From contig NC_080678.1 in NCBI RefSeq assembly GCF_030445035.2, positions 114,988,599-115,052,598 on the forward strand: a stretch of 64,000 nucleotides of DNA. Direction: 5' to 3'. A program made the translations under genes and the position numbers. Position 1 is the stretch's first letter, and every line of letters starts with the position of its first letter. Positions 47,161 through 58,430 of this stretch are shown piece by piece. Source of the stretch: Dasypus novemcinctus. Its lineage: Eukaryota; Chordata; Mammalia; Cingulata; Dasypodidae. Below the pieces are notes generated by a model. It saw nothing but the letters and a program-made list of their open reading frames with translations. It searched no databases and was not told the DNA's origin.

Positions 47161-47842
47161 CTATAATCCAAGACAGTGTTTCTTGTTAAGAGGATATTTA
47201 ATAATTTGGTAGCTCGGAGATGTTGGGTCATCAGCCAGTAAGTGCCATAGCTGATATTTGCACACACGTGTCTAATTCTCAAGAAGCTCTTTTTCCTCTG
47301 CCCCAACACATGGAGAAAACTAGATAAGCAACCATGAGGGCAAGCACAGCCAAAGCTAGGAAGGCGACTCACCCAGGTGTGCTCAATTCTGCTCCAGGAG
47401 CTCATCAGAAACTAGAAAGAGTTGATTTTTCAACCCAGCACCTTGTCTCAGTTTCTCATTTTTTGTGTGGTTTTAAAGATCTTCAAAGGTGGTAACAAGA
47501 GATGAGAAGATTGGTTATTCTTCTCTATCCCTAAGAAGCTAACTATACTATAGAAAGGCTGTTAAAAGGCATTAGGGGGAAAGAAAGCCTTTGCCAATCT
47601 TGCACTTAGATTCTCAAGATATGCACCCAAAGGCTTATGGAGGCTGAAAGGCAAACTTTAACCTTAAAATCTCATTGATCTTGGGGGAAACTGAAAGGGA
47701 GGAAAAGCAGAAGTGACCCCTGAAGAAGGCAAACTGGGAGAGGAAGGACAGGAAGGTAGAATAGAAAGTCAAAAGGGACAAGTGCCCGCCCTGCCCAGGT
47801 GTAAAGATGGAACCTCACCCAAGGGCGCCGGGAGCTGCTTAC

Positions 47843-47935
47843 CAAAGCCACAGCATGGGTCATGCTTCAGTGTCATGCAAATGATTTCCTGATCCAGTTC
47901 TGCTGGAAAGCTCTTTGTCCTGTTGTTTTGTGAGC
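47843..47935 (-). pseudogene. FRMPD2: FRMPD2 exon: start of PDZ1
   Basis: Acceptor TTGATTCCATCTCTAG and donor TTTG|GTAAGC, 93 nt, phase 1 to 1. Open codons read SQNNRTKSFPAELD and then QEIICMTLKHDPCCGFG, the first strand and GFG(F) loop of PDZ1. This parallels PTPN13 EITLVNLKKDAKYGLGF. No lesion within the exon. Confidence 0.85.
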
Positions 47936-50412
47936 CTAGAGATGGAATCAAAGCAATACATGTGCTTTCCCCAAAATTATTTGGGACCTAATACAAAAAG
48001 AGAGAATGGTACTTGACAAAGTGAAAACAAACTCTGAGAGCAAACTGAGTTTAAATTTAGTCTCCTGACAGTGCTGGGAACAGATCATTGAACACACAGT
48101 TCTGGCTAGCCTTACTGGATCAGTGTGAGGGACTTCGGGGTCTAAGAGCAGAGGTTGGAGCAGGGTGGGCTCTCCAGGGGTGCTGGCCTGGAAAGGGTGG
48201 TTTCCTGACTTACTATAGCTTTTGTTTTCTGCATTGGACTTGGACCAACCACAGAAGGTGAGCAGAGAGGTGCCTGTCTGCCAGTTAAAATCAAATGGGG
48301 AGCTCAGGATGGACAGCAAAGCCTTCCCTCCTTCACTTCTACTAATCGGGGGTGACACCAGCCAGCAGCCAGCCAGGGCACCCTGGAGCACTTCCCCCTC
48401 AGAGGAGTCCTTGGGGAGTGGCAGGCAGGCTGAGGCAGGGAGTTGGCATGCCTGTGCTGACAGAGCACATGGAGAAATGCCCAGGGGGTTCCCTCACAGC
48501 GGAGCTTTCTGCACCTCTCCTTCCTCCAGGTGCCACGGTGGATGCTCAGAGGCAGTTCATGATTAAGAGGTGCCCGGTGGCCTGCCAGATCCAACCCACA
48601 TATAAATAGTTCTTCTCCTTAAGGAGTGTCTTTGTCCTTGCCCTTCATTGGAAACTTGCCGGAGGATGTCGGAGACAGGGACGGTTGTCTACTCCACATG
48701 TTTGCTGGTGAACCCTGGTGGAGAAGAGTCCAACCCCAGCCCCTTGGATCTGCAGGAGGAGCCGCAGCCCTAAGGGATGCCACGCTTTCCTACTCATGCC
48801 CCTACCCCCTTGCCCCTCCTCCTTCAGGGGCCAGAGCACTGGGGTTCTCTCAGCCAAAGCTCTAACACATCTCAGAGCCACTTGCCAAGCCAAAGGCAGA
48901 CGTTGACTGTGAGAGCACTTCCCAACTCTAAGTCGCTTTGAAAATAATTAAAAAAAAAAAAAAAGAAAGATTATGGACATTATTTGGGAAGCAGCCTGAA
49001 ATGGCAGTGAGGGATTTAAAGCAAGCCTCGGGAGTAAGGTTTCCTTTACCCCAAATGGATCCTGCGGCCTGGTCGGTATCAGTGCACACGTTCAGAGCTG
49101 GCGGCCCACAGAGAGGGGTGGAAGTCCTTGGCTTCTGGATTGAACAGGTGCTCTGAAGCTGTCCCCGGCCAGTGGAGGGGCTGCAGAAAGCAACCCAACA
49201 AGACAAGGAGAGGCAAGATGAGACAAGGCCAGGTAAGGCAAGGGAGGAGATGCTCTTGGCATTTCAGATGGAGGCCTGGGGAAGGCCGCCCAGGCCCCGT
49301 CCTCTGGCAGGTGAGAAGATCAGCTCCGGCTATCAGGAGTCCATTGGGAAGGACAGCTCTAGGGTCTTACTTCCCAGCTGAGCTCACCCCCAGCCCCATC
49401 CCCACCAAGGAGCCAGGCTTGTGAGGACAGCCATGTAGAACACTCCAGAAGAATCCAGCTGCCTCCTGCACAGTGTCAAGAGTCCTCCATCTATACCACA
49501 GGAAGCAGAAGAACCATTTGGTTAAGCCCTGCCCAAATTTCTGAGCCACAAAAGCATGATCAGAGTAACTAAATGGTTGTCATTTAAGCCGCTTGTTTGA
49601 GGCTAGTTTGTTACTCAGCATTAGAGACTCCAACAGTTTTGTCTCATTATTAGTGATTTCATTTGCAGCCAGTAGCAATGCATATTTGCACCTATAGAAT
49701 TTAGGCCATAATTTTCCAAGAATAACTTTAAGATATCTGTGCATTGAGGGTCAACTGAATCACCCAAGCCCTATTGCCAAAACAGATGCAGAACTTTTCC
49801 TGAAGAAATGGTTCAGAGAGCCGTCTTCATTGGTCACCTGCTGCCTGTGAATCCAGACTACCTATATAACTTGTAGGGCTCTAGGCTCTTTTTTAACATT
49901 ACAGATCATCATGTTATAGTGTAAAGTTGTGTTTATGAGCTCATTATTTTCTTGTATAAATTCAATAACAAGTAGTACGCTGATAGGTGAGATAGCATAG
50001 TGCAAATATTTGGGACACAGGGTCTGGAGTTCACTGCATGGGTTCAAATCCCAACCCCTCAGTTTCCTCCTCCATGCAGTGGTTAATACAACAGAAGCAG
50101 ATTCACAGGGATCCTAGGGTCCAATTAGTAGGTGGTGTACAGAAGTGACTAGAACCATACCCAGCTCATGATAAGACCAAAAAGACTTAATGCAACTCAT
50201 TCGTTTCTTCCTCTTCAATTGCATAGCACCACCTAGTTCTTTTTTCACCAAAAGATAGGGGTAAGGTAGTAGGGGTGATGGGATGCAGTGCTTGTTTGTG
50301 TTGAGCATAAAACAACTCCCAGCCTTCACTAAAGCTCTGCAGAGTGAGTTGACAGTTGGCTACCCCAGTGATTTATACCTTCCCTAGACATCAGACCCCC
50401 TTTAAACAATTC
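47936..50412. other. FRMPD2 intron: no exon supported
   Basis: At least one more exon (phase 2 in, phase 1 out) is expected between 51.3 kb and 47.9 kb if the 51.4 kb exon is real, but I could not identify it. Frames at 48,200-49,430 on both strands show no motif. An A-rich stretch lies at 48,944-48,968. Confidence 0.4.
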
Positions 50413-50418
50413 CTTCAG
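50413..50418. repeat. Target-site duplication CTTCAG, left copy
   Basis: Matches the copy at 51,272-51,277 on the other side of the LTR. Confidence 0.75.
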
Positions 50419-51271
50419 GTGCTGATCACCCCAGCATGCCAAACACATGGGCGCTTGGGGCCCAGGTGCGACGGCTTGCTCGGTCGGTAGAGGTGGGGTC
50501 TGGCTGCGGACGAGGGGTTGGTCCCACTTGGGACGAGGGGTCGGTCCGGCAGCAGACGAGGGGTCGGTCTCACAGGGGTTGCGCGGTTCGGCTGACGGGG
50601 TCGCCCAGCAAAGCCGGCGACAAAGGGGTCGCCCGGAGAAGCAGGCGACGAACTGGGGACAAGGGAGGCCAGGCCCTTGTCGGGGGCTCTCAGGACTGGA
50701 GGGCGCATGGCAGAAGAACTACCGCGGAGACAAGGTAAACACGCAAGTCCAACTTTATTGAGGGAGAGGCAACAGTTTTATAGGGGCTGGGGAAGGCTGA
50801 TTGGTCGAAGCCATGCCCTGTTCTGATTGGTTGCCGGAGAAAGGTCAGTGGGCAGTACTGGATGGGGGAGGGGTGGTGGTTAGGGATTGGCCGTCGCTGT
50901 TGCTGGGGGAAGGGGCAGGGTTTAGGGATTGGTGGCTACTGTTGCTGGGGTGGAGGGCAGACTGGAGTTTCCCGCCCACGCCTGGCTGTTGCTGCTGTCG
51001 GGGGAGGGAAAAGGGCAGACTGGATTTTTCCGCCCTGCACCTGCGCAGGGAGAAAGAAGAAGAAGGGTGCCGCCCCACAGGCATTGTGTGGCGCCATCCG
51101 GGAGGAGGGGCGGCCGCGGAAGCATGGCTGCCGAGAAGGGGAGACCCGAGGGCACTCTGCGCCCATGCCGAGCTCCCTTCAGGGGTGGCGGTGAGTCCGA
51201 CCAGCCACCCTATTATGGGGGCAGCGGCTTGGCCTGCCACGGCTGCTCCCCCGCCAGGCCAGCAAACCACA
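50419..51271 (-). mobile_element. Solo LTR, class II (ERVK/betaretrovirus)-like, minus strand
   Basis: A fossil LTR of about 853 bp, bounded by 6-bp direct repeats CTTCAG; a 6-bp duplication is typical of class II elements. On the minus strand it starts TGTGGTTTGCTGGCC. It carries four CCAAT boxes (50,800-50,932), a TATAAAA at 50,776-50,782 and an AATAAA at 50,754-50,759. A 23-bp unit is repeated three times near the U5 end (from 50,509, 50,532 and 50,555). High CpG content and near-complete structure suggest it is fairly young. No internal genes are present, and the open frames across it are not viral proteins. Confidence 0.78.
50509..50577. repeat. 23-bp tandem repeat, three copies, inside the LTR
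   Basis: Each copy begins GACGAGGGGTYGGTC, with starts at 50,509, 50,532 and 50,555. Confidence 0.85.
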
Positions 51272-51277
51272 CTTCAG
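51272..51277. repeat. Target-site duplication CTTCAG, right copy
   Basis: Partner of 50,413-50,418. Confidence 0.75.
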
Positions 51278-51320
51278 CCCGAGGGGTGACCGCACCCAGG
51301 CAACAGAGGCACAAACCCAC

Positions 51321-51521
51321 CTGCCTCTGACTCCCTCCCCACCACTGTCCAGGTTGAAGGCGTCCAGGGATGTGCAGGGCCGGCCTCCCTCGACATCTTC
51401 GAGCCCACGTGCAAACAGCGCATTTCCTGAGCTCAAGAGTCTCTGAATCCAACTCGCAGGCATGGGCCCCCCCAGGGGGGCAGCATTCACGCTGGCCATT
51501 TGCACAGACTTGCTGAGGTCT
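51321..51521 (-). pseudogene. FRMPD2: Possible FRMPD2 linker exon between FERM and PDZ1
   Basis: Acceptor TTTTCCCTCCCCCAATCCAG and donor GGCAG|GTGGGT on the minus strand, with an open frame throughout (phase 1 in, phase 2 out). The codons read DLSKSVQMASVNAAPLGGPM, then PASWIQRLLSSGNALFARG, then LEDVEGGRPCTSLDAFN. The position fits a FERM-to-PDZ1 linker and the segment looks like real protein. I do not remember the human linker well enough to confirm it. A class II-like LTR is inserted about 50 bp past its donor. Confidence 0.5.
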
Positions 51522-52372
51522 GGATTGGGGGAGGGAAAAGCAAACAAACACACATGGGGGAGGTCTGCTTCTGCTGTGCGGGGACAGCGACAGCCCACTC
51601 ACGCCCCACTCCGCTCCCCCTTCCCTTCCCACTAGCTCATGGGACTCTTCTGATTGGCCCCGAGAATGCCCGTCCTCCTAACTAGCACGTGCCAGTACAG
51701 AGATCTCAGGGAGAGAAGGCAGAGGCACATGGCCGTCCTCCCCAGGAGCTGCGGGACTGGACGCGCGGGGCTACCCGAAGCCCTCATGGGAGTGAGGATC
51801 CCTCAGCTCCCCGCGGACGCCTGCATGGAAATGAACTGCGGCCACCCCTTCTGCTCCTCGCCTTTACAAAACCATCCTTGCAAACACTTCTCTGGGTGAC
51901 AAATGAGGTTTCAAACCACTTGGGCTCCTGAGATGAGGCTCTGTCCTCTGGGACATAATCCTTGATAGCTACACGGCTCAGTGGGCCCATTGGTTGCCCT
52001 GGCAATGACATTTAAGCTGGGATTCCCATTTTTTCAAATACAAATACCTGCGAGATGTGTCAGGTCTCCCAGCTTGGACACGTTTGCCCTTTGTCCCTCC
52101 ATGCCTAAAGGTTAACCAATGACCCCGGTGAATTCCTCAACTCAGTACGATAGATGCAGGGGACTCTTGCGATTCACTCTTCACATGATTAACATGAAGG
52201 AGAAATTGGGATTTGATTGATAGAACCCTTAAAATAACCAGACTTCACACCAAGCCAAGTTTGTTCTTCTAAAAAGAAAAACGATGATTATGGTTCGACC
52301 ATCTGCTCCCTGCTGAGACAGAGCAGGAAGGAATGTTTGAGCACAAGGCGCTTAGGTAGCTCCAGTTTTCAG
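51522..52372. other. FRMPD2 intron: nothing coding seen
   Basis: GC-rich near 51,580-51,850, then ordinary DNA. No exon is supported. Confidence 0.4.
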
Positions 52373-52560
52373 AGTGTGCAAGTGTGTGTGTGAGCATGTG
52401 TGTATATACATGAACATGTGTGTGAATGCGTGTGCGTGGTGCACGTGTGAGAATGTATGCACACATGTGTGCACATATATGCATGTGTATATGCATATAC
52501 TTTTGTGTGTACGTGTACACATGGATGTGTGTGCAGTTGTGTGCATCAAACACACTGCAG
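52373..52560. repeat. TG-rich alternating purine-pyrimidine tract
   Basis: About 190 bp of TGTG, TGCA, TATA and CATG steps (for example 'gtgtgtgtgagcatgtgtgt'). The Cys/Val/His/Thr-rich frames across it are artefacts. Confidence 0.85.
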
Positions 52561-52686
52561 CATCTACACTGCAAGGACTTCTGTGGGCATTAACCCCTCA
52601 CACAGAAACGTCTCTTCCCTCCAGTGGTGTCCAGTTGGTTGCCAGGGCTTGCCCACTGAAAACTCTAGCCTTTAAAAAGCACTTCT

Positions 52687-53115
52687 GGAAAGGAGATTTG
52701 GCTCAACAGATAGGGCATCCACCTACCACATGGGAGGTGCAGGGTTCAAACCCAGGGCCTCCTGACCTGTGTGATGAGCTGGCCCATGCACAATGCTGAT
52801 GCGCACAAGGAGTGCCCTGCCATGCATATGTAGGGGAGCCCCATGCACAAGGAGTGCACCCCGTAAGGAGAACCACCCAGCACAAAAAAAGCACAGCCTG
52901 CCCAGTTGTGGTGCTTCACACATGGAGAGCTGATGGGGCAAGATGATGCAACAAAATGAGACACAGATTCCAGGTGCCGCTGACACAAACGGACACAGAA
53001 GAACACAAAGCAAATGGCCACAGAGAGCAGACAACTGGTGGTGGGGGGGGGCGGGCGTGGAAGGGGACAGAAATAAATTTTTAAAAAGTATTTAAAAATA
53101 AATAGATAAATAAAT
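52687..53115 (+). mobile_element. DAS-type SINE
   Basis: Head 'ggaaaggagatttggctcaa', B-box-like GGTTCAAACCC, CAAGGAGTGC repeats, 'agagagcagacaactggtgg', A-rich and ATAAATAAA tail. The duplication AAAAAGCACTTCT lies at about 52,674-52,686 and 53,116-53,127. Confidence 0.92.
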
Positions 53116-53346
53116 AAAAAGCACTTCTTGTGAGCTTTCTGCATGCACAAGGTCTTAGGGGATTGTGACTCAGGTAGGGTGGGTAAGCAGCAAGGCACAG
53201 AAGCGCAAGTCTGGGCGGTTATCTGCTTTGATTCATTTAATCCTCATGTGACCCCTCCATAGCTAGGGAATAATCTGCCCATTTTACAGATGTGCAAACA
53301 TGAGGCTAACAGCACGTGAATAGCTCACTCAAGGATCCAAGGCTGG

Positions 53347-53758
53347 TGTGCTAGTTTGAGGCTTTTTTTGGTCCCCAGAAAATTATGTTCTTAAAGCTCA
53401 TCCATTCCTGGGGCGTGCGCCTATGGTGGGGGGAACTTCTTTTGATTAGGTTGCCTCAGTACAGCATGACCCAGGGTGGGTCTTAATCCTCTTCCTGGAG
53501 TCCTTTATGAACAGGATGAAGAGAGAGAAACACGAGGAATTAGCCACAGGAACAGAGAGAGAAAGCCACGAGCATGAGGAGCTGGAGCAACGAAGCTGGA
53601 AGGGAAGGGAGAGCTCAGCAGACGCCACCATGTGCCTGGCCACGTGGCAGAGGAGCCCAGGAGCAGCTGGTCTTTAGGAAGAGAGCATCGCCCGATGGGG
53701 CCTTTTTGTAGGTGTTTTCACAGCCTCAGAACTGTCAGCTAATAAATCCCCCAAACAG
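53347..53758 (+). mobile_element. MaLR-like solo LTR
   Basis: Fossil LTR from TGTGCTAGTTTGAGGC. It has the family's 'ggtgggtcttaatcctcttc', 'cagaggagcccaggagcagc' and 'cagcctcagaactgtcagc' followed by AATAAA. It belongs to the same family as the copy at 25,790-26,226. Confidence 0.75.
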
Positions 53759-55230
53759 CTAGTGAGTGGTGATCCAGGAGTCACGCCCAGGCCTGCTGAC
53801 TCCACAGAGGAGCTGAGGACACGAAGACCATGCCAGTAGCACAATGGGTCAGTTGGAGGCAAGTGCAGGTGGCCTGGGCCCAGAGGGACAGAAGGATGGG
53901 ACCTGAAGCTCAGACGTGGGGGACAGTGATAGCCGCAGGGCCACTGTGGGGTGCTCTGGGCAGAGATGATGGTGCCGGGGCTCAGCTCGGAGATTTGGCT
54001 GGATGGGGTGAGGCTTTGCCTAGAGGTTGGGGGTACAAGAAGAAGGGGCTGTCCCTAGGGGAGGGGCATTCCCTGAGGTCATGGAGGAGGGAGAGGGAGG
54101 CTCTGTCCCCAACCAGGAGAGCAATCAGGAGACTGAGGCAGAAGCCTGGGGGTCAGATGGAGACTGGGGCGGGGGAGGACATGAGTGTGCTGGGGTCCTG
54201 CCTTCAACGTCACCTCCTCTGCCCCAAGCAGGGCTCTGTAAGAGCTGAGGGGCGAGGGGTGGGCCAGGGGCTGCTGGTGCTGTCAGGCCTCCGGTGGGCA
54301 TCGGTTGGGTGGGCAGTCAGAGCAGGCTCAGCTGGCAGGTACGAGAGCGGAGAAACAAGTAAAGGAGAGCTTGAGAATCCCTTCAGGAGTGGAAAGATGG
54401 GTCATCAAGGACACCCCAAAGCTGCCACCCAGCCGAAGGGAGTGGGCATTATCTGTTCACAGACCACGGGGGACTTGTGGCTGAGACATGGCACCCCGGA
54501 AGCAGCCCCCGATTGTCTAGCTCAGCCTGGACTGCGAGGACCAAAGTCCAGGTGAGTCCCAGCTTTTCAAGGTGTGGGAGTCACAGGGGCTGAGGGGATG
54601 GGAGGCAGAGACCCCGGGCAGCCCCCTGAGCCCACAGCGTGCTGCAGCCACTCGACTCACGGGAGGGGCTTAAGGGACGACCCCCCAAAAGGACCGAGAA
54701 AGACCGACAGGACCTGCTCTGCCCAGGGACAGAACCTGCCTAATTTATTCCAGAAATTACACCCTTGTCAAAGCTCGGTGGTTTTTCTCTCTCCCCAGGA
54801 ATCCAAACAGAGCTATAAAGTAATATGCTTGTTGAGACAACTCACAGAAGAATGGCTAAGAAACCATTTAGAAAATGTTCAACTACTCAACCATCAGAGA
54901 TGCAAAATAAAGCCACAGTAGCAAACCGTTTTCACCCATCAAATGAACAAAGATAAACATGGTAATATCTTTTCCAGCAAGGATGCAAGGAAGCAGGCTC
55001 GAGGATACTAGGCATGGGAATGGCACTCAGGAAATTAGGGCTCTTGAAAATTTCCATGCTCTTGTACCTGATAATGGCACTTCTGAGCTCGAGCTTAAAG
55101 AAACAATATAAGGCATAGAAAAACCTCTTTTCCAAGGAAGTGTATCTCAGTACACTGACAATATTGCAAAACCAAAAGTAAATGAAATATCTAAAAACAA
55201 GGAATGGTTAAGCACATGTTGAATTCCCAC
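53759..55230. other. FRMPD2 intron: no exon seen
   Basis: A 241-codon plus-strand frame (53,830-54,555) is Gly/Arg/Trp-rich with no motif. It appears to be a chance frame in G-rich DNA, which also lacks stops in the adjacent frame. Confidence 0.45.
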
Positions 55231-55235
55231 ACAAA

Positions 55236-55520
55236 TCATTCATTCATTCATTCATTCATTCATTCATTCCCATTTGACACACGCCTGCTCCCTGCTGGGC
55301 TGTAAAGGCAGCAGGAGGTGGCCCTGTCTTCAAGGGACTCCCGGTCTGCTGTGGACTGAAGTTAGATGTATCGACCCATGCAAACGGCAGGCTACCGCAG
55401 GTCTACCCAAACAAGGGAGTGGTTGGCTCCGGCTGGCAAGGGAGTGTAGGACAGTCAATCAGGGAGGGCTTCCAGCGGGAGGCTGCCCTTGAACTTGGTC
55501 TTGAGGTGTCGGGCTGCTCT
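55236..55520 (+). repeat. (CATT)n and an L2-type relic
   Basis: A perfect ATTC/CATT run of about 30 bp at 55,238-55,268. It is followed by 'ctgctccctgctgggctgt' and 'ttcaagggactcccggtctg', which resemble the ancient L2 3' end. Confidence 0.6.
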
Positions 55521-56780
55521 TGGAGGTCTGAGCCTGGAAGAAGGCAGGACCCATGCTGCAGGCAGAGGCACCTCTGAGCACCAAGGCGCAGAACCTGAGA
55601 TGTCCACGTGGGGTCAGCAGCCTGCAGGCCGGCTGTGGTGCAGACAGAGAGCAGAGAGAGGGGTCAGGGGAAGACGTAAGTCAGGGCTGGGGCCGGACGG
55701 CGAGTCTTCCAGAGGCGTGGGCTGGTCTCTGCAGACAACCGAGAGCCACCGACAGACATTCAGCAGGGGAACGACACTACCGGACTGGTCTTTTCCAAGG
55801 CCACTCTGAAGACTGGGGCAAGGATGGACTGCAGGGGCCATGCCCACTAGGGAAGACCTGGGGAGGTGGGCTGGGAGGAGAGGGCGCAGGTCCAGACCCT
55901 CCCCATTTCCTACAGGGTGGTGGGGGGTCCCATTCGAACAAGGCCATCCTGGTGGAGGGAGGTGGTTGGAGCAGGTTGTGTGGCCACACTGAGCCTGAGG
56001 ACAGCATGGGGCCACGAGACGGAGGTGACCAGTGCTCGGCTGGATGCGATCATTGAAAGTGGTGCCTACAGAGAGTTTCTAATATGAAGAAATCTTTTAA
56101 AACCCAGGAAAAATGGTCTAAAATAGTCCTTTGTGATGCAAATGTTAGATTCCTGAAGTCTCATGGTGGTAAAATCTGCTGCTTGGGAAAACAGTATATT
56201 ATGAGCAAAATAGGCTTAGAAGGACTAATTGCCCAAGTGAGCCTGTGAAATCTTTATAAATATTTTACACTCCCTGAAATCAGGCTGTAAAAGCAATATT
56301 CATGGTCTTTTACCCATGGCACCTTGGCAGGGGCAGGTAAGTCAGGTATAATTAATTTACATTCATCATCCCCAACTCCCTAGAAACATCTTGGCACTGC
56401 CACCCTGTGGTTTCAATGAAATGCTCATGGATTTATCTGGTTCTGTGCAAATAGTCTGCCACCTAAGATCCTTTTTTCATTTTGTTTTCTGAGTTAGGTT
56501 CTGCAGCCAAATGCTCAGACCATGGGACCCAGTGGTAGAGCTCCCATGGGAGCTGGCACACCCGAGCAAGATCTCCGTGAGCCGGAACGGAGCCGCTGCT
56601 CCTGCTCTCACTGAGCACGGCCCGCAGACACCAACCTTGCAGCATGACACGCACCGTCCCCCTGGATGGAACCCTACATTATGAGAAGGGCAGAGCTGCT
56701 CAAATGAGGAAACTGAGGCTCAGAGAGGGGAAATGAGTCTCCCCGAGTGACGCGGCTCCTCAGCACCCCTGCATGAGTCT
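55521..56780. other. FRMPD2 intron: no exon seen
   Basis: GC-rich on the left, ordinary DNA on the right. Open frames lack motifs. Confidence 0.4.
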
Positions 56781-56784
56781 ATTG

Positions 56785-56935
56785 GATTCTCGCATGCTCA
56801 CGCGCATCCAAATTACCTGGGTTTCTTTTAAAAGTGCAGGTGTTGGTTCAGTAGGTCTGGCACAGGCCTGAGAATCTGCATTCGAAGCAAGCTCCCAGTG
56901 ATGCACATTCTGCAGGCCAGGGGAGCCCACAGCGA
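56785..56935 (+). mobile_element. MER5A (hAT-Charlie) DNA transposon relic
   Basis: 'aaattacctgggtttctttt', 'ggttcagtaggtctgg', 'gcctgagaatctgcattc' and 'caagctcccagtgatgc' follow MER5A order closely. Confidence 0.8.
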
Positions 56936-57099
56936 CTATCAAGGGTGTCACCCGATGTGTTATATCATTCTCTTTTGTAACAGAAGAAGCCAAGCTTAGA
57001 GATGATGAGCTAAATGTGAGAACGCCGGCACGCAAAGCCTGGCTCCCTGGCCTGAATGTCCACCCTGGCAAGTGAAGAAGGGTTATATTGCAGGGGTGA

Positions 57100-57330
57100 A
57101 GGGAACAGGCAGTGCAATCAGAGAGGCACAGGTTCAAACCTCAGCCAGCGGGCACATTACTGGACTTCTCCGAGCTTCAGTCTGCTCATCCTTTAAGGGC
57201 CGGTACCTACCTCACCAGGCTGCTTGATAATTAAATGAGATAATTCATGCAAAGTACTTAGCACAACACCTGGGAAAAGGAGCAATCACAGTAGTAAACT
57301 GTTTCAAAGCACTTCCGAAGTGCTTAATAA
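57100..57330 (+). repeat. MIR SINE, near full length
   Basis: 'caggttcaaacctcagcc', 'tggacttctccgagcttcag', 'ggtacctacctcaccaggc', 'taattaaatgagataattc' and 'cttagcacaacacctgg' in the MIR order. Confidence 0.75.
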
Positions 57331-57739
57331 ATATGGACTACTTGCAGGGGTGGCACGATCATGTTTAAAGGACTCATCACCTTCCTAGTTATACCAGTGA
57401 TGCACACTCCTTGCAGAAAGTTTGATAAATACTGACCCATACAAAGGAGGGGAAGTGATTATGCCTGCATGCCCAGCTCACAAAGGCAACACAAAAAACC
57501 ATTTGTAGGCAGTTCATTTCTGTCTTCTTTGTTTCTTAATTTCTAACCCATTAATATTAACCAAATTGATATCACAAGTCAATGGTACCTGTAAGGTCTA
57601 ATACAGTGGCCACCTGTGCCCATTTAAATTTTACCATCATTTAATTAAAATGAAATAAAATTTAAAGTTCATTATCTCAATTGCACTAGCCATCTTCAAG
57701 TGTACAACAGTCTGAGATATGGGACATCACAGCTAAAGA

Positions 57740-58095
57740 ACATTTCACCACTGCAGAAAGTTTCATCAGATACCGTCCCATGAGTCACCTTTCCTCACTT
57801 AACATTATGTCATGTACACTTTCACACGTCATCCTTCTCTGAAAACTGATTTCAATGTCTAAATTATGTATATGTGCTAAGATTTATTTAACTAGTCTTA
57901 TAGTTTGGGACACTCGGTTTGCTCCCAAATGTCCACTGTTACAAATAATGCTCTATGGAACCTCCATAAGCATGAACTTTTGTGACCTGCAGATAAGTAA
58001 CAACCCAGGTAAAATGACAGGGCCACAAGGACCTGGACATTTTTAAGGCTTTTGATATCTATTCCTAAGTGCTCTGGAAAGACTGTATCAACTGG
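57740..58095 (-). mobile_element. Old L1M 3' fragment, minus strand
   Basis: Plus-strand reading gives the reverse complement of an old L1 3' region: 'taagatttatttaactagtc', 'tgttacaaataatgctc', 'ggcttttgatatc'. It ends shortly before the FERM-end exon. Confidence 0.5.
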
Positions 58096-58306
58096 CTCTC
58101 CCAGTGAGTGTCGTTGTTTATTTTAGCCCTTAGCCACCTGAGGGGGAACAAAACAAGAAAATCACATTTCATTTTAATCATGTTTCTTTCATTGTTAGGG
58201 AGATTTAAATCTTTTTAAGAGGTTTCCAGGTCAAGTGTATCTATAAAAATTGTTGTATGAAAAGCACACTTGCCGAAGCCCAGAGGAGCCTGCAGCATTT
58301 ACTCAC

Positions 58307-58430
58307 GGGCTACAGGCGGGGAGGCTGTCGGGAGCCCATCTGCATGGTAAACCCCTGCTGGGTAGAGCGGAGGTCCAGGAAGTGTTTACAGGTTCCAGCC
58401 GTAGCGGTGACATCATGTGCTTCTTCCCAG
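58307..58430 (-). pseudogene. FRMPD2: FRMPD2 exon: end of the FERM domain, probable stop
   Basis: A minus-strand frame reads ATAGTCKHFLDLRSTQQG, then FTMQMGSRQPPRL, then TAG (58,310-58,312), then CCC and a strong donor GTGAGT at 58,306. The segment matches the last helix of FERM domains, for instance PTPN13 CQYLLHLCSYQHKFQLQMRA. It lies upstream of the PDZ exons, as required. I could not fix the acceptor; the nearest AG has a weak pyrimidine tract. The left limit (58,430) is approximate. The stop lies two codons before the donor and would be CAG in an intact gene if the frame is right. Confidence 0.6.

Larger units (their letters stand above)
16891..58430 (-). pseudogene. FRMPD2: FRMPD2, C-terminal half, apparently inactivated
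   Basis: FRMPD2 is a KIND-FERM-PDZ scaffold protein, known from other mammals as a membrane-associated organiser of polarised epithelium and neuronal junctions. This span holds, on the minus strand, the end of the FERM domain, the three PDZ domains and the C-terminal tail, as separate exons listed below. Recognition rests on protein segments such as [69 protein letters not shown] and SLTRLSTDIF. These fall in the right order and mostly with matching intron phases. Several exons are damaged: in-frame stops at 37,799-37,801, 36,490-36,492 and 30,232-30,234, a frame break at 47,160, a lost donor near 32,175, and a probable stop at 58,310-58,312. The upstream KIND and remaining FERM exons are not in the window. 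A truncated product cannot be excluded. Confidence 0.88.

Noticed and set aside
50415-51330. Several long overlapping frames on both strands
   Set aside because: They lie inside a GC-rich LTR, carry no retroviral protein motifs, and are explained by base composition.
53830-54555. 241-codon plus-strand frame
   Set aside because: Gly/Trp/Arg-rich with no domain, no splice context and no matching gene on this strand; G-rich DNA gives few stops.
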